A stretch of DNA of 64,000 bases from Candidatus Melainabacteria bacterium (GTDB lineage: Bacteria; Cyanobacteriota; Vampirovibrionia; Obscuribacterales; Obscuribacteraceae). The position numbers were made by a program, and so were the translations under genes. Shown one piece after another: positions 7,819-17,047 of the stretch. The stretch lies in NCBI GenBank assembly GCA_017307165.1, contig JAFKGK010000011.1, forward strand, positions 34,669-98,668. The letters run 5' to 3'. The notes beneath the pieces were generated by a model. It was not told the DNA's origin. It saw nothing but the letters and a program-made list of their open reading frames with translations, and ran no database searches. Every line of letters begins with the position of its first letter. Positions within the stretch are counted from its first letter, which is position 1.

Positions 7819-8652
7819 ATGGCCAACAAAACTAAATATCTATTATCTTTACCAGAAAGAACAATACGGGCTTCGGCTGCGGTGGGCGGAGGATTGGTGG
7901 CTGAAACATCTCAACTGCTCTTACCACGGATGGTTCGCGACTCTCGGTTATACAGGGCAACGATAGGGGGCCTTTTACGCATTATGATCGAGGTAGTTGG
8001 AGGTGTTGAGGAAGTTCCTTTATCCCAGGAAGGTGGCCTACCAGCTAAAGATCTTTTAAAACGTAAAGCGGCCGGGAATGTCATCGAACTTGCGGGAATT
8101 TTAACCACAGGTTGGTCGCCTTTGTGGCTGCTCGCGGCCGTAGCTGATATTACAAAGGGCACTGGCATATACCTCAATACTCTGGTGGCAGACCTCCGCT
8201 CGGCAGGTGCTTTACCACCGGACCTTGAGATTACCTCAGTTGAAGAACTGCTGGTAGGTTTGGAAGGGACTTCGGGAGCCATTGCGGATGTGGTTGACTT
8301 GCCGCCACTCAAAGTGGCAGATATGCGGCAGACCTGGCAAAACCTGCGCCAAAACATTAACGAGTTGCCTGATGCCGCCAGCCTCGCTCAACTCTACCAG
8401 AACCTTCAGGAAGTAAGTAAGCGCGAAAAGGTACCTCTCCTGACAGTTTCGACGACAATTGCTACAAGTGCAATCAAGGCCGGCATTCACCTTGGTGACG
8501 TCCATATTTTTTCATTTTACCGCGAGACGCTCAATGCCCTTATGGCTGAAGGATTGCTTCCTTACCTGCGGCGCAGCGCCAAGCCGTATTTGCGGGGTGC
8601 TGCAAAGCAATTCAATCCTCAAACCAGTACGTACACGCAAAGACTTCTTTGA
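7819..8652 (+). CDS. Hypothetical protein, mostly helical, membrane-tending segments
   Basis: A 277-residue protein I do not recognise. The N-terminal third has amphipathic and hydrophobic stretches (ASAAVGGGLVAETSQLLL, LYRATIGGLLRIMIEVVGGV). A further apolar stretch follows near residues 90-115 (VIELAGILTTGWSPLWLLAAVADI). The rest is Leu-rich helix with a GLEGTSGAIADVVDLPPLK turn. No signal peptide or catalytic motif is evident. The start is the ATG at 7819 with a GGAG about 11 bases upstream. It stands alone between mobile-element debris and the convergent catabolic block. The glycine-rich apolar segments recall proteins that associate with membranes, such as EcsC-like proteins, but that is only an impression. 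Confidence 0.6.
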   Translation: MANKTKYLLSLPERTIRASAAVGGGLVAETSQLLLPRMVRDSRLYRATIGGLLRIMIEVVGGVEEVPLSQEGGLPAKDLLKRKAAGNVIELAGILTTGWSPLWLLAAVADITKGTGIYLNTLVADLRSAGALPPDLEITSVEELLVGLEGTSGAIADVVDLPPLKVADMRQTWQNLRQNINELPDAASLAQLYQNLQEVSKREKVPLLTVSTTIATSAIKAGIHLGDVHIFSFYRETLNALMAEGLLPYLRRSAKPYLRGAAKQFNPQTSTYTQRLL

Positions 8653-9008
8653 TCCCTTTTGTTATAGGTTCTCAGAAAATCCAGCTTTCCTCAAACAGGC
8701 AGAAGTGTTACGTCCTATGACTAATTCTAACCTCCGATATTGAAAGATTTGGGAAAAGCAGGTAATACAACCCTTAATCAACGGCCACCAAAGGTACAAA
8801 AAGAAATAATGAGCTTACTTAATGTTTTCAATTAACCTGCTAAGCCCCCACTTTGTGAAACCGGAAGTAGTATCAGCGTAGAATTCTTGCTCTGGGCTTG
8901 CCTGGCCGATCTTACAATTTTGGCCAGGCAGCAAGCTTTGTAAAAACGTTCAAATAAAAACGATAATCCGGGGTAGGATGAGAGGACTTAATTAGATTGC
9001 TGCCGGAG
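8653..9008. other. Intergenic region between convergent genes
   Basis: About 355 bases between a plus-strand unknown gene and the minus-strand catabolic operon. Apart from the hairpin at 8899-8930, no feature was recognised. Confidence 0.4.
8899..8930. terminator. Hairpin between convergent genes, likely terminator
   Basis: TGCCTGGCC (8899-8907) pairs with GGCCAGGCA (8922-8930). Outer CTTGC/GCAAG halves (8886-8890, 8931-8935) can extend the stem. It lies about 80 bases past the end of the catabolic operon. T-runs are weak, so bidirectional termination is a likely but unproved role. Confidence 0.5.
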
Positions 9009-11837
9009 TTAGGCCGGGCGGCTGACTGGCGGCCGAAGCTGATAGGGACGTTCGCGATGGCGGGGAAAGGGATAACCCGCAAAACCGGACTGGAGGTAAA
9101 AGCCCCAGCCTGCTGGATCATCTTCTACCGTTTTCACGGCCGCAGACAATGGACGGGTCGCTTCTAGTTTGATCAAGATAAGGTTCTGCCCGGCACGCAA
9201 CAGCGCAGCAAAGCGGCCGCCTCGCCGGCTTTCGTTATGCCATTTAGCCTTGGGGCTATTGAATACTTCTTTAACATTCACCCAGACGCGGGCGAAGTCG
9301 TGAGTACGCAATTCATACTGAACGGCTTCATCTTCGTCCGCTGTAACAACCGCAGCAAAATACACCGTTCCAGACGAGCCAAACTCAGGCTGGAAATCAT
9401 GGCGGATATCATAACGTTTGCGAAGCTCAGGAACCATCTGCAGCGGCTGGTTACTTTTAAACACCTCAACCGATGGTGATAAGGCAGGCAGCGGCTGCCA
9501 GCTATACTCCCGCCCCGCGATGGAATATTTCTTGGAAAGGTACTTCGCATACCGCTGGGCAGGGTCCGGTGTGTCTAAATCTAATTTTTGAAGGGCCAGT
9601 TCCGGGACTTCCGGCCTGTCCAGGGAAGCGCCCCAGCCATCCGAAGGATAAGGACCAAGCTGGTAGCACCGAATTTCGCCTGCCAGTTCGTCAATAGGTT
9701 TGACCTTATGGGCCAGGGCAATGTCGTTGTGAGCTTCCTTGACATACCGTTCCCAGTGAAACACGTCGAAGTGATCGTAGCTCTGGCGAGCGATACGGTC
9801 GCGAGTAAAGTTTGCGATTTTCTCCCACTGCTCGGCCGCCTGCGCCAGTTCGTCAACCGATTGCTGCCGGAATTGTTCTTCGCCGGTATACATAAAGGCA
9901 TACAGGTAGGTGCTTGCACGAATTTTACAGGCATAATACTGAGCCAGCCCCCGCCACACCGTCAAATCCTCAACCAACCAGGTATATTCCTGAGCTCGCG
10001 CCCTGGTAGTGTCAGTGTCAGGTTTGATTTTTGCAGCCAGGGTTGTCAGGTAGGCGCCTACGCGCTTACTAATGTCCTCCATATGCCGGGCTACCTCAAA
10101 CGGCGTTACCCGGCCCTGGATCGCTCGTATAAACGGCCGATTGCCGTTCGCGGGAGCCGTAACCGCAATGACATATTCAGGAATTGTCATATAGTCAGGG
10201 TCGAGACACTCGTGAAAGATAAAATCAGTTACGCTCAGAAAGCGCTTTTCGCGATTACCTTCCCAGGAATCAACCGCCAGTGGGAAGCCGAGGTTGCCTT
10301 CAGCATAAGATGAACCGTCCCAGGTTCCGGCCCAGAAGGTATTAAATTCAAGGGGAACCTGGCTCGCCGCCTGGAGCGCCTGGTATAGGCCATCTTCTCC
10401 ACCGGGTAGGCCATAGTAATGATTGAGACGTTCGCTCCAAAGGCTGTCTGGGGTGGCCGGGTTATAGCCCATCCGGCCCCACATCTCGTACAGATACCAG
10501 CGCCGGTCGAAGTCGAAGGTTTGCACTCGCTTGCCTGAGCCATCGAGCCGCACTTCTTCGAGAAAGGGTATCACACGTTCAGGACCAAAAAAGTAGCCCT
10601 GTACCGCATGCGGATCATAGTTATTGATTGCGTGAGCAGCCACGAATGAAGGATCGCCCCACTGCAAAAGATAAGCCTCTTCATTACGGATATGCCACAA
10701 CACCTTAAAGTTATCGGGCGGCGGATTCAACAGCTTGTTGTTTTCCCGACCCTGGAGTTTCCAGGTAGATAGACCGTGCGAGGTGTTGAATTTCCAGTCA
10801 ATATAGACGGTGCCCGGGTAATCCGCTTTTGCCAGGGCGGCCCGGGTAACCTCCGGGGGTAACCAGTGGCTTCGAAAGATAAACGGCACCTGCCGGGTGG
10901 CTTCCTTGAGCGCTCTGAAATACACGTCGAGCATAAAATCTTCAAATGCCCCCGCGGTATAATCGTGCATGCGCTCACCGGCGGTCGTTCCAAAACCGTC
11001 CAGGTCATCGTAGGTAGCTATTAACGTCTTGACGGCTTCCCGCAAGTAATCGCGGATTACCGGGTGATCCTGTCCGTAAATATGAAAGCCGTGATGGCGG
11101 GCAAAAGACTCCGGAAGGTGGATATTCCAGGTTAGCATGTAGATGTCCATTCCGCGCGCTTTTGCCATGGCGAAGAGAGTTTTCCAGAAGCCGATTTTGC
11201 TATCCATCTCCTCGTCTGTAAATGGGCAGGCTTCAGGGTATTTAGGAATACGCACCATCAGGTGATAAGGATGCTGGCTCCAGAGGGTCAGGACATTGTA
11301 CCGGCCCCGTGCCAGGCGGTCCAGGTAGCGTTCCCACACCCCCAGATCCCAATACACCGCCTGATTGATTTCAGTAGAATACCCGGCCTGATAGGGTTCC
11401 CAGGGAAGATTGCACTTGGCCCCGCGAAATGGAATAAAAGCTCGTTCTGTTTTTGACTGGACCTGCTCGAAGCCGCCCAACTCCAACTGCTCTACGAGAG
11501 CGAGGCAGCCATACAGTAACCCCTGCTCGCCTGCCGCCTCGATCAAAATCGTGGTTGCCGTACCATCTCCCCCCTTTTTCAAACTAAAGTCTTCATAACC
11601 CAGTGGTGTCGAGTCGTCTGTCTCAGTCCGGGGAGCGGCGATTATGGCCTGCACTCTATCAAGACCGAGTCCGATAGCGAGGCGGTTGCCAGAGGTAGGC
11701 GGGAGGAATTCAATTGTGACGGAATACCGGGATTCTTCAAGCGCCTGCCGCAACTGGCCTAACGCATAGGTGACCTTTGCCGATTCTTCATTCGCCACGC
11801 AGGTGACAAATAGATTCTGCCCTTGATTAATAGACAT
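9009..11837 (-). CDS. Large glycoside-hydrolase-like protein, GH67-related architecture
   Basis: A 942-residue protein with no signal peptide visible. Residues about 5-115 look like the alpha/beta domain that precedes the barrel in GH67 alpha-glucuronidases and GH20 enzymes (LFVTCVANEESAKVTYALGQ, then GEQGLLYGCLALVEQL). A TIM-barrel-like region follows (RGAKCNLPWEPY, NVLTLWSQHPYH, MDIYMLTWNIHLPESF), with a candidate acidic active site in DLDGFGTTAGERM and in YIDWKFNTSHG. The C-terminal part is helical, ending in a beta-rich segment that could bind carbohydrate. The start at 11837 (MSINQGQNLF) is preferred over 11933, which would overlap the upstream LrgB gene. It is the last gene of the catabolic operon. 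Exact family and substrate are uncertain; action on a uronic-acid-containing glycan would fit the neighbours. Confidence 0.6.
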   Translation of the reverse strand: MSINQGQNLFVTCVANEESAKVTYALGQLRQALEESRYSVTIEFLPPTSGNRLAIGLGLDRVQAIIAAPRTETDDSTPLGYEDFSLKKGGDGTATTILIEAAGEQGLLYGCLALVEQLELGGFEQVQSKTERAFIPFRGAKCNLPWEPYQAGYSTEINQAVYWDLGVWERYLDRLARGRYNVLTLWSQHPYHLMVRIPKYPEACPFTDEEMDSKIGFWKTLFAMAKARGMDIYMLTWNIHLPESFARHHGFHIYGQDHPVIRDYLREAVKTLIATYDDLDGFGTTAGERMHDYTAGAFEDFMLDVYFRALKEATRQVPFIFRSHWLPPEVTRAALAKADYPGTVYIDWKFNTSHGLSTWKLQGRENNKLLNPPPDNFKVLWHIRNEEAYLLQWGDPSFVAAHAINNYDPHAVQGYFFGPERVIPFLEEVRLDGSGKRVQTFDFDRRWYLYEMWGRMGYNPATPDSLWSERLNHYYGLPGGEDGLYQALQAASQVPLEFNTFWAGTWDGSSYAEGNLGFPLAVDSWEGNREKRFLSVTDFIFHECLDPDYMTIPEYVIAVTAPANGNRPFIRAIQGRVTPFEVARHMEDISKRVGAYLTTLAAKIKPDTDTTRARAQEYTWLVEDLTVWRGLAQYYACKIRASTYLYAFMYTGEEQFRQQSVDELAQAAEQWEKIANFTRDRIARQSYDHFDVFHWERYVKEAHNDIALAHKVKPIDELAGEIRCYQLGPYPSDGWGASLDRPEVPELALQKLDLDTPDPAQRYAKYLSKKYSIAGREYSWQPLPALSPSVEVFKSNQPLQMVPELRKRYDIRHDFQPEFGSSGTVYFAAVVTADEDEAVQYELRTHDFARVWVNVKEVFNSPKAKWHNESRRGGRFAALLRAGQNLILIKLEATRPLSAAVKTVEDDPAGWGFYLQSGFAGYPFPRHRERPYQLRPPVSRPA

Positions 11838-11878
11838 TTGGTTTTTTACCCTGGTTAGTGAAATTAAAATTGGAAAGG

Positions 11879-12604
11879 CTATGTTAAGTGCAACAGACTT
11901 ACGAGCACCGGTGCGATAAGCGGTGTTACACAAGCGTTCATTCCCATAGCCATACCGGAAAATGCTCCTGTCACTTCATCAATTTGAAAGGCCCGGGCGG
12001 TACCAATTCCATGTGAGGCCAGTCCGATTGAGAATCCGCGTACTTCCGGTTCTTTTACCCCGATCAAATCAATGATGGATGGTCCGGCCACCGCTCCGAA
12101 GATGCCGGTGAGGATTACCATTACGGCGGTTAGCGAGGGTATACCTCCAATTTTTTCAGCAATACCCATCGCAACCGGTGACGTCACAGATTTTGGGACT
12201 AAAGAGAGCGTCGAAGGCGCTGATACTCCCAACAGTCTGGCAAACGCGATTACCGTGAGGACCGCTGCAACCGACCCGGTTAGTAACGCCCCCAAAAGGG
12301 GCATCAACAGTCGCTTGAGTGTTTTACGCTGTTCATAAAGTGGAATCGCCAGAGCAACCGTGGCCGGCCCTAGCAGGAAATGGACAAACTGGGCTCCGTC
12401 GAAGTAGGCCTGGTAGGGAGTTCCGGTAACCACCAGCAGGGCGGCAATCAAAATTATCGCGGTAAGCACAGGATTAAGCCAAGGTGGTTTGCCCGCCCTC
12501 TTATATAGCCAGTTAGTAAGCTGGAAGATTATAAGGGTGGCAGTTAGCCACAGCAAGGGGGTCTGAGCTAGATAGACCCAGATACTGGTAAGGCGCTCAC
12601 CCAT
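11879..12604 (-). CDS. lrgB: LrgB-family membrane protein
   Basis: A 241-residue integral membrane protein of the LrgB/CidB/YohK family with about six to seven hydrophobic segments. The family region SLVPKSVTSPVAMGIAEKIG and the late ASHGIGTARAFQ are both clear. LrgB partners with LrgA. Family members include the Bacillus pyruvate transporter PftAB and the plastid glycolate/glycerate carrier PLGG1, as well as holin-antiholin-like proteins. The gene overlaps lrgA by eight bases, so the two are coupled. Placed between a tartronate-semialdehyde-type reductase and a glycosidase, a small-acid transport role (glycerate or pyruvate) is more likely than autolysis control; this is inferred. Confidence 0.88.
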   Translation of the reverse strand: MGERLTSIWVYLAQTPLLWLTATLIIFQLTNWLYKRAGKPPWLNPVLTAIILIAALLVVTGTPYQAYFDGAQFVHFLLGPATVALAIPLYEQRKTLKRLLMPLLGALLTGSVAAVLTVIAFARLLGVSAPSTLSLVPKSVTSPVAMGIAEKIGGIPSLTAVMVILTGIFGAVAGPSIIDLIGVKEPEVRGFSIGLASHGIGTARAFQIDEVTGAFSGMAMGMNACVTPLIAPVLVSLLHLT

Positions 12605-12971
12605 GGCTAACTCTCCGCTGGGCTGCCTTAGCTGCCAGCATCCTGATCAACCACCGCATGACGAAAGCAGTAATGATTAAAGTAAGGGTTAAGCTGAGAA
12701 TCAAAGTAAGTAAGATTGCCGGCCACTCTTTTTGAATAAGAGCGAAATTAACCATAATCCCGACCCCGGCGGGGACATATAGCAGGCTGAGGTAGTCTAA
12801 TAGCCCGTTAGCGGTATGGGTAAGCGACACAGGTGCTTTGCCCCGGATTATCAAAACTGCGAATAATAATACCAGGCCGATAACCGGACCTGGGACCGGC
12901 AACGCTAGAGTCCGGGCCATTACTTCTCCAATTAATTGGAAAACCAGTAAAATTGTCAGTGACTGTAACAT
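12597..12971 (-). CDS. lrgA: LrgA/CidA-family membrane protein
   Basis: A 124-residue protein with about four transmembrane helices, matching the CidA/LrgA family. The diagnostic GEVMARTLALPVPGPVIGLVLLF and the LSLLYVPAGVGIMVNF segments are present. The usual family length is 115-150. It is expected to form the small partner subunit of the LrgAB membrane complex. It lies 18 bases downstream of the GarR-like gene and overlaps lrgB, so transport and the reductase step are probably co-expressed. Confidence 0.87.
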   Translation of the reverse strand: MLQSLTILLVFQLIGEVMARTLALPVPGPVIGLVLLFAVLIIRGKAPVSLTHTANGLLDYLSLLYVPAGVGIMVNFALIQKEWPAILLTLILSLTLTLIITAFVMRWLIRMLAAKAAQRRVSHG

Positions 12972-12989
12972 AACATATGTACCCTATAT

Positions 12990-13886
12990 TTATTGAGTAT
13001 CTCCTATACTACCGTTGGATAATTTTTCAATAACTGTCAGGAGCGCCGAGTGGTCCAGTTCGCCGCCGCCATTCTGCACAAGGGCCGTGTATAACTGGTC
13101 GGCCAGGGCGGCAAAGGGTAACGTGGCACCATACTCGCGGGCAGTCTCCATAATGATCCGCAAATCTTTGCTGTGAAGTCTAGCTTTGAAGCCTGGCGTG
13201 AATTGGTGCTGGCTCATGGCCGGGCCACGCATGTCCATTACCCGGCTTTGGGCAAGCCCCCCTCCCAGCACTTTAAGAATAACCTCTGGCGCGACCCCGG
13301 CTTTAGCCCCCAGCACCAACGCCTCCGAGGCGGCGGCGTAGTGAAGGGCGACCGCGACCTGGTTACAGGCTTTCACGGTCTGACCGGCCCCGCTGCTCCC
13401 ACAGTAAGTGATCGTTTTGCCCACCGCTTCAAATATTGGCATGGCCCGCTTGAAGTCGTCCTCGTTGCCACCTACCATTATTGACAACGTGCCTGCGATA
13501 GCCCCTTTATCTCCTCCGCTCACCGGCGCATCCAACATACCCACGCCCCGTTCACGGGCTGCTTCCGCTAACCGTTTTGCAGCGCCGGGCGAAATCGTGC
13601 TCATATCGATGATCAAGAGCCACCTATTAGCACCCGCCAACAGACCGTCCAGCCCTAACACTGCTTCCTCTACGTCCGGCCCGTCGGGCAGCATTGTAAT
13701 AACCACTTCGCTGTTTTTGGCGATTTCCTGGGGAGATTCCGCTGCCGCCGCACCTTCCTCCACCAACTCGTCTACGGCTGGCCGGGAACGGTTATATACG
13801 GTGACGGAGTATCCTGCCTTCAGTAAATTGCGGGCCATAGGCTTGCCCATAATACCCAGGCCAATGAAGCCGATTCTTTCCAACAT
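12990..13886 (-). CDS. garR: 2-hydroxy-3-oxopropionate (tartronate semialdehyde) reductase-like
   Basis: A 298-residue NAD(P)-dependent beta-hydroxyacid dehydrogenase. The N-terminal dinucleotide fold begins with GFIGLGIMGKPMARNL. The substrate signature DAPVSGGDKGAIAGTLSIM and the catalytic-lysine segment GQTVKACNQ follow. The family reduces tartronate semialdehyde to D-glycerate or acts on 3-hydroxyisobutyrate and related acids. In this operon, beside an enolase-superfamily dehydratase, the glycerate-forming role in sugar-acid breakdown is the best guess. No aldolase for the preceding step is visible in the window, so the exact substrate is open. Confidence 0.82.
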   Translation of the reverse strand: MLERIGFIGLGIMGKPMARNLLKAGYSVTVYNRSRPAVDELVEEGAAAAESPQEIAKNSEVVITMLPDGPDVEEAVLGLDGLLAGANRWLLIIDMSTISPGAAKRLAEAARERGVGMLDAPVSGGDKGAIAGTLSIMVGGNEDDFKRAMPIFEAVGKTITYCGSSGAGQTVKACNQVAVALHYAAASEALVLGAKAGVAPEVILKVLGGGLAQSRVMDMRGPAMSQHQFTPGFKARLHSKDLRIIMETAREYGATLPFAALADQLYTALVQNGGGELDHSALLTVIEKLSNGSIGDTQ

Positions 13887-13927
13887 TATCTTTCACACCT
13901 CTCTACAAGCCAGCACCTTCAATTAAC

Positions 13928-14887
13928 TCAGTATCCGGCCTGTTTGTCTACGAGATTATTCAAAGGCTGGCCGGAAATGTAGCGCTCAAGATTTTCTACA
14001 AAAATATCAAAACCACGCCTGGGGGTGAGCGGCGTAGTCGCGCCGTTATGCGGAGTAACAATCGTGTTCGGCGCCGTCCAGAACGGACTATCCGGCGGGA
14101 GCGGTTCTTCGCTGTGCGCATCTAACCCGGCCCCGGCGATCCAGCCTTCATTAAGGGCGCGCAGCAGGGCTGCATCGTCGGCGATACCGCCTCGCGAGAA
14201 GCAGATGTAATAGGCACTCCGCTTCATGCTACGGAATTCGGCTTCGCCCAGCATACCCACGGTCTGGGGAGTAAGCGGGGCTGTTACAACTACGAAATCG
14301 GACGCGGCCAAAAAGTCGTGCAGGCGTTCGTGAGGGTAAAGCTCGTCTACAAGGTCGGAAGTGGTTGCTATGGTGGTTCGGCGTATGCCAATTACCCGCA
14401 TGTGAAAAGCTTTTGCTTTGGCAGCTAGGTCCAGCCCGGCATTCCCAAGCCCAATAATTCCACAGGTCAGCCCCGTAAGTTCGCCGTGGTTGAACCGGTC
14501 CCAGCGCTGTTCGGACTGGGCGCGGAGCCAGCGCAGCGCGTCCCGGTTCAGCATGAGCATGAGCATAATGGCATGCTCGGCCAGCGGGATGGCCCCGTTT
14601 CCCTTGCTACTGGTCAGCAAGACCGGGCTTGCTACAAACTCAGGGTAAAGCTGGGCGTCCGGTCCGGCAGCCCAACTATGGACCCAGCGCAAGCGCGTTG
14701 CACGGGCCAGGGCTTCAGGGCGGACGTTTCCCGCGATGATTTCCGCTTCCTCGATTTGGGCTTCCATCTCCGCCCGGTTGTCGAACACGCAGATTCTAGC
14801 CTCAGGGGCAGCCCTCCGCAGCTGTACCATCTGCTCCTCGTCCGGCTTTTGTCCCCAGATAAAAACGTTTCTCTGTGAAGTCGCCAT
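13928..14887 (-). CDS. D-2-hydroxyacid dehydrogenase
   Basis: A 319-residue NAD-dependent D-isomer-specific 2-hydroxyacid dehydrogenase. The nucleotide-binding motif is GIIGLGNAGLDLA. The catalytic Arg lies in CFSRGGIADD, a glutamate in AHSEEPLPP, and the histidine in VTPHNGA. The family interconverts 2-oxoacids and D-2-hydroxyacids such as glyoxylate, hydroxypyruvate or lactate. The ATG at 14887 is chosen because GGGAGGGAG lies upstream; a longer in-frame start at 14971 would run into the neighbouring gene. Within the operon it could reduce hydroxypyruvate or glyoxylate derived from sugar acids. Specificity cannot be read from sequence. Confidence 0.85.
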   Translation of the reverse strand: MATSQRNVFIWGQKPDEEQMVQLRRAAPEARICVFDNRAEMEAQIEEAEIIAGNVRPEALARATRLRWVHSWAAGPDAQLYPEFVASPVLLTSSKGNGAIPLAEHAIMLMLMLNRDALRWLRAQSEQRWDRFNHGELTGLTCGIIGLGNAGLDLAAKAKAFHMRVIGIRRTTIATTSDLVDELYPHERLHDFLAASDFVVVTAPLTPQTVGMLGEAEFRSMKRSAYYICFSRGGIADDAALLRALNEGWIAGAGLDAHSEEPLPPDSPFWTAPNTIVTPHNGATTPLTPRRGFDIFVENLERYISGQPLNNLVDKQAGY

Positions 14888-14921
14888 GTTTAATCTATCT
14901 CCCTCCCTACCCGTGCCTTCT

Positions 14922-16988
14922 TTAGCGTAAAATGATCGAGTCAAAAAGTTCGAGCTGGCCCACCCGCACACAGGTATAGCCTTGCTCTCGCCAGAGTTCG
15001 ACCGGGCGGCCCTGTTTCAGCGAACAGGCAGTCGTGACCGGTTGCGGTAAGGCAATTTTTACTACCAGGTCACGCATCGGAATAGGTGGGAAAATAGCGG
15101 TACCGCCGTGACCGCTGGCATTCGCCAGATTGAGCATATATGCGCCATCCTTGCGGGCCAGGAGGGCTATTTCAACACTCGGATGCGCGTTTGAAACCAG
15201 TTGCCGGTCGCCACCAGTCAGGCTATCCAGTACCGCCAGCAGCAGCGCGGTGTGGCCGGGTGAGCTAAACCGGTAGTAGAGCGCGTCCACTTGCCAGGGC
15301 AGGTAGGCGCTGGTCCCCCGGCCATACCGGTAGAAGATTACTCCCGGCCAATCCGTTTCTTCCGCATCGCTGAACACCTTTTCCGGCGGGCCGTAGGTCG
15401 TAGGTGGGATAAGGCTTAGCCACTTTTCCGCTTCCTCCTTTACCGGCAAGTAAAGGTAATTACCGTCAAGAAATATAAGGTCAGTTTCATTAAAGTGGCG
15501 GGCTTTATCCAGCGGAAAGTGACGGTTAAGGCCGGGGTCATGCTGGTCATGGATACGAAAATAGGCTGAACGCATATCAGAGCGGGTTAGCTCTACCCGG
15601 CTTGCGCCAAGACTTTTCAGGCTATTTTCGGGGCGGGGGCGGCCTGTTTCGGTATAGAAACCTGTCTCGCCCGTAGCCAGCACCTTGCCACCGGTTGCCA
15701 CAAAAGAGTCAATTACCTCGCTCTGTCGGTCGCTTAAAAGAGCGGCTCCTGGCAAGATCAGCAGTTTATATTTTGCCAGGAATTCGTTGGCGTCTTCTTC
15801 GGTCAGCCGGTGCTCGTGGACACAATCGAACGGGATGTGGTTTTCGGTAAGCAGCCGGAACATGCCCCGGTAGGCCGTTTCGCTGCTTTTGCCGTACGGG
15901 AAGCTGCGATGCGGATAGAGCAGGCATACCTGGGCCAGCGAGGTCAGACCCTGGTACTCTTGCTCGTGTTTAGCCTGGAAAGAAAAGATTTCCTGGGCTG
16001 ACTTAAGGCCGCTTCGATTGGGCTGGTCAAGCGTACCGAGCACGTAAAGGTCGAGGGGCGCGCTGTGAATTACATTCTGCGCCAGCCGCAGCGAGGTCAG
16101 ATCGGCGGAGACCTCGGCGAAACGGTAGGGAATATCCAGGAAGTAAACGGCTGTATTCAGCGACCGCTTGTGGGGGTAGGTATGCTGGGCCCGCTTGACG
16201 TTATCGCTGGCCGAGTACTGCCAGAGCGGTAAGGGTCGGTCTACCGCCGTGTTAGCCTCACTCCGCACCAGGTCGGTGCCGTGGATGCTGTAAGTGCTGA
16301 AAGCAATACCGGGCTTGCGGGTGTGGATATAGTCGCCGACTTGTTGAGCAGCCTCGCGGCTCGTGATCTCCTTGAAGGATAGATAATCAAGATAATTGGG
16401 GTCGTTGGGGTTTTCCACGGTGGGTAACTCCCGCCCGAACATCTCGCGGAAGCGGCTGCGACAATTCACGCACTGGCAGATGCCGTGGTCGGTGCCGCTG
16501 TAGTCGCGCGGCTGATAGCCGAACATGTTAAAGAACAGGCCGTCCACGTCGTATCGTTCGATGATTTCATTTATAATCTCGAAGGAGTAGGCCCGATAGT
16601 AGCCGCCGTTTACGCAGGTAGAGTAAAGACCGTTATAGACCTGCGGCTTGCCATCCGCGCGCCGGAAGAACCATTCCGGGTGGTGATCAAATACATGCTT
16701 ATGACATTTGCTCAGGTCGAGCCGGGCGATAAAGCGCAGGCCCAGCTTGCGGGCCTCGTCCCTGGCCTCGCCTACAAAGTCAATGTCGCTACTCAGAAGG
16801 GGTGAAGGCGTCTGAAAAGGCAGTTTTGATGGATAAAAAGAAACAATCCCGCCAACGCTGAAAAGAATCGCGTTTGCATCAAAGGCCGCCACCTCGCGGA
16901 CGATCTCACGCGGGTTGCGCCGGATGTCGCTCTCCTGTAAATTTGTCTGGACCAGGCGCAAAGGCTGCTCGTGCCACCAGTTTCCCAT
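14922..16988 (-). CDS. GHL6-type / beta-galactosidase-trimerisation glycoside hydrolase-like protein
   Basis: A 688-residue protein with an N-terminal barrel of the hypothetical glycosyl hydrolase 6 type (about 10-330; VAAFDANAILFSVGGI, then HKHVFDHHPEWFFRRADG, and DVDGLFFNMFGYQPRDYSGTDHGICQCVNC). A beta-galactosidase trimerisation/glutamine-amidotransferase-like domain follows (about 370-560; LILPGAALLSDRQSEVIDSF, GGKVLATGETG), and then a beta-rich tail. The ATG at 16988 is taken as the start because AAGGAGGG lies just upstream and would otherwise be inside the gene. It belongs to a group often encoded with acid-sugar metabolism in soil bacteria. Activity is unproved. No signal peptide is seen, so it probably acts on imported oligosaccharides. 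Confidence 0.68.
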   Translation of the reverse strand: MGNWWHEQPLRLVQTNLQESDIRRNPREIVREVAAFDANAILFSVGGIVSFYPSKLPFQTPSPLLSSDIDFVGEARDEARKLGLRFIARLDLSKCHKHVFDHHPEWFFRRADGKPQVYNGLYSTCVNGGYYRAYSFEIINEIIERYDVDGLFFNMFGYQPRDYSGTDHGICQCVNCRSRFREMFGRELPTVENPNDPNYLDYLSFKEITSREAAQQVGDYIHTRKPGIAFSTYSIHGTDLVRSEANTAVDRPLPLWQYSASDNVKRAQHTYPHKRSLNTAVYFLDIPYRFAEVSADLTSLRLAQNVIHSAPLDLYVLGTLDQPNRSGLKSAQEIFSFQAKHEQEYQGLTSLAQVCLLYPHRSFPYGKSSETAYRGMFRLLTENHIPFDCVHEHRLTEEDANEFLAKYKLLILPGAALLSDRQSEVIDSFVATGGKVLATGETGFYTETGRPRPENSLKSLGASRVELTRSDMRSAYFRIHDQHDPGLNRHFPLDKARHFNETDLIFLDGNYLYLPVKEEAEKWLSLIPPTTYGPPEKVFSDAEETDWPGVIFYRYGRGTSAYLPWQVDALYYRFSSPGHTALLLAVLDSLTGGDRQLVSNAHPSVEIALLARKDGAYMLNLANASGHGGTAIFPPIPMRDLVVKIALPQPVTTACSLKQGRPVELWREQGYTCVRVGQLELFDSIILR

Positions 16989-17047
16989 GTCTACTAAAAC
17001 CCTCCTTAGAAAAAATCCCACACACGAATGAATAAGGGCAGGGCGGA

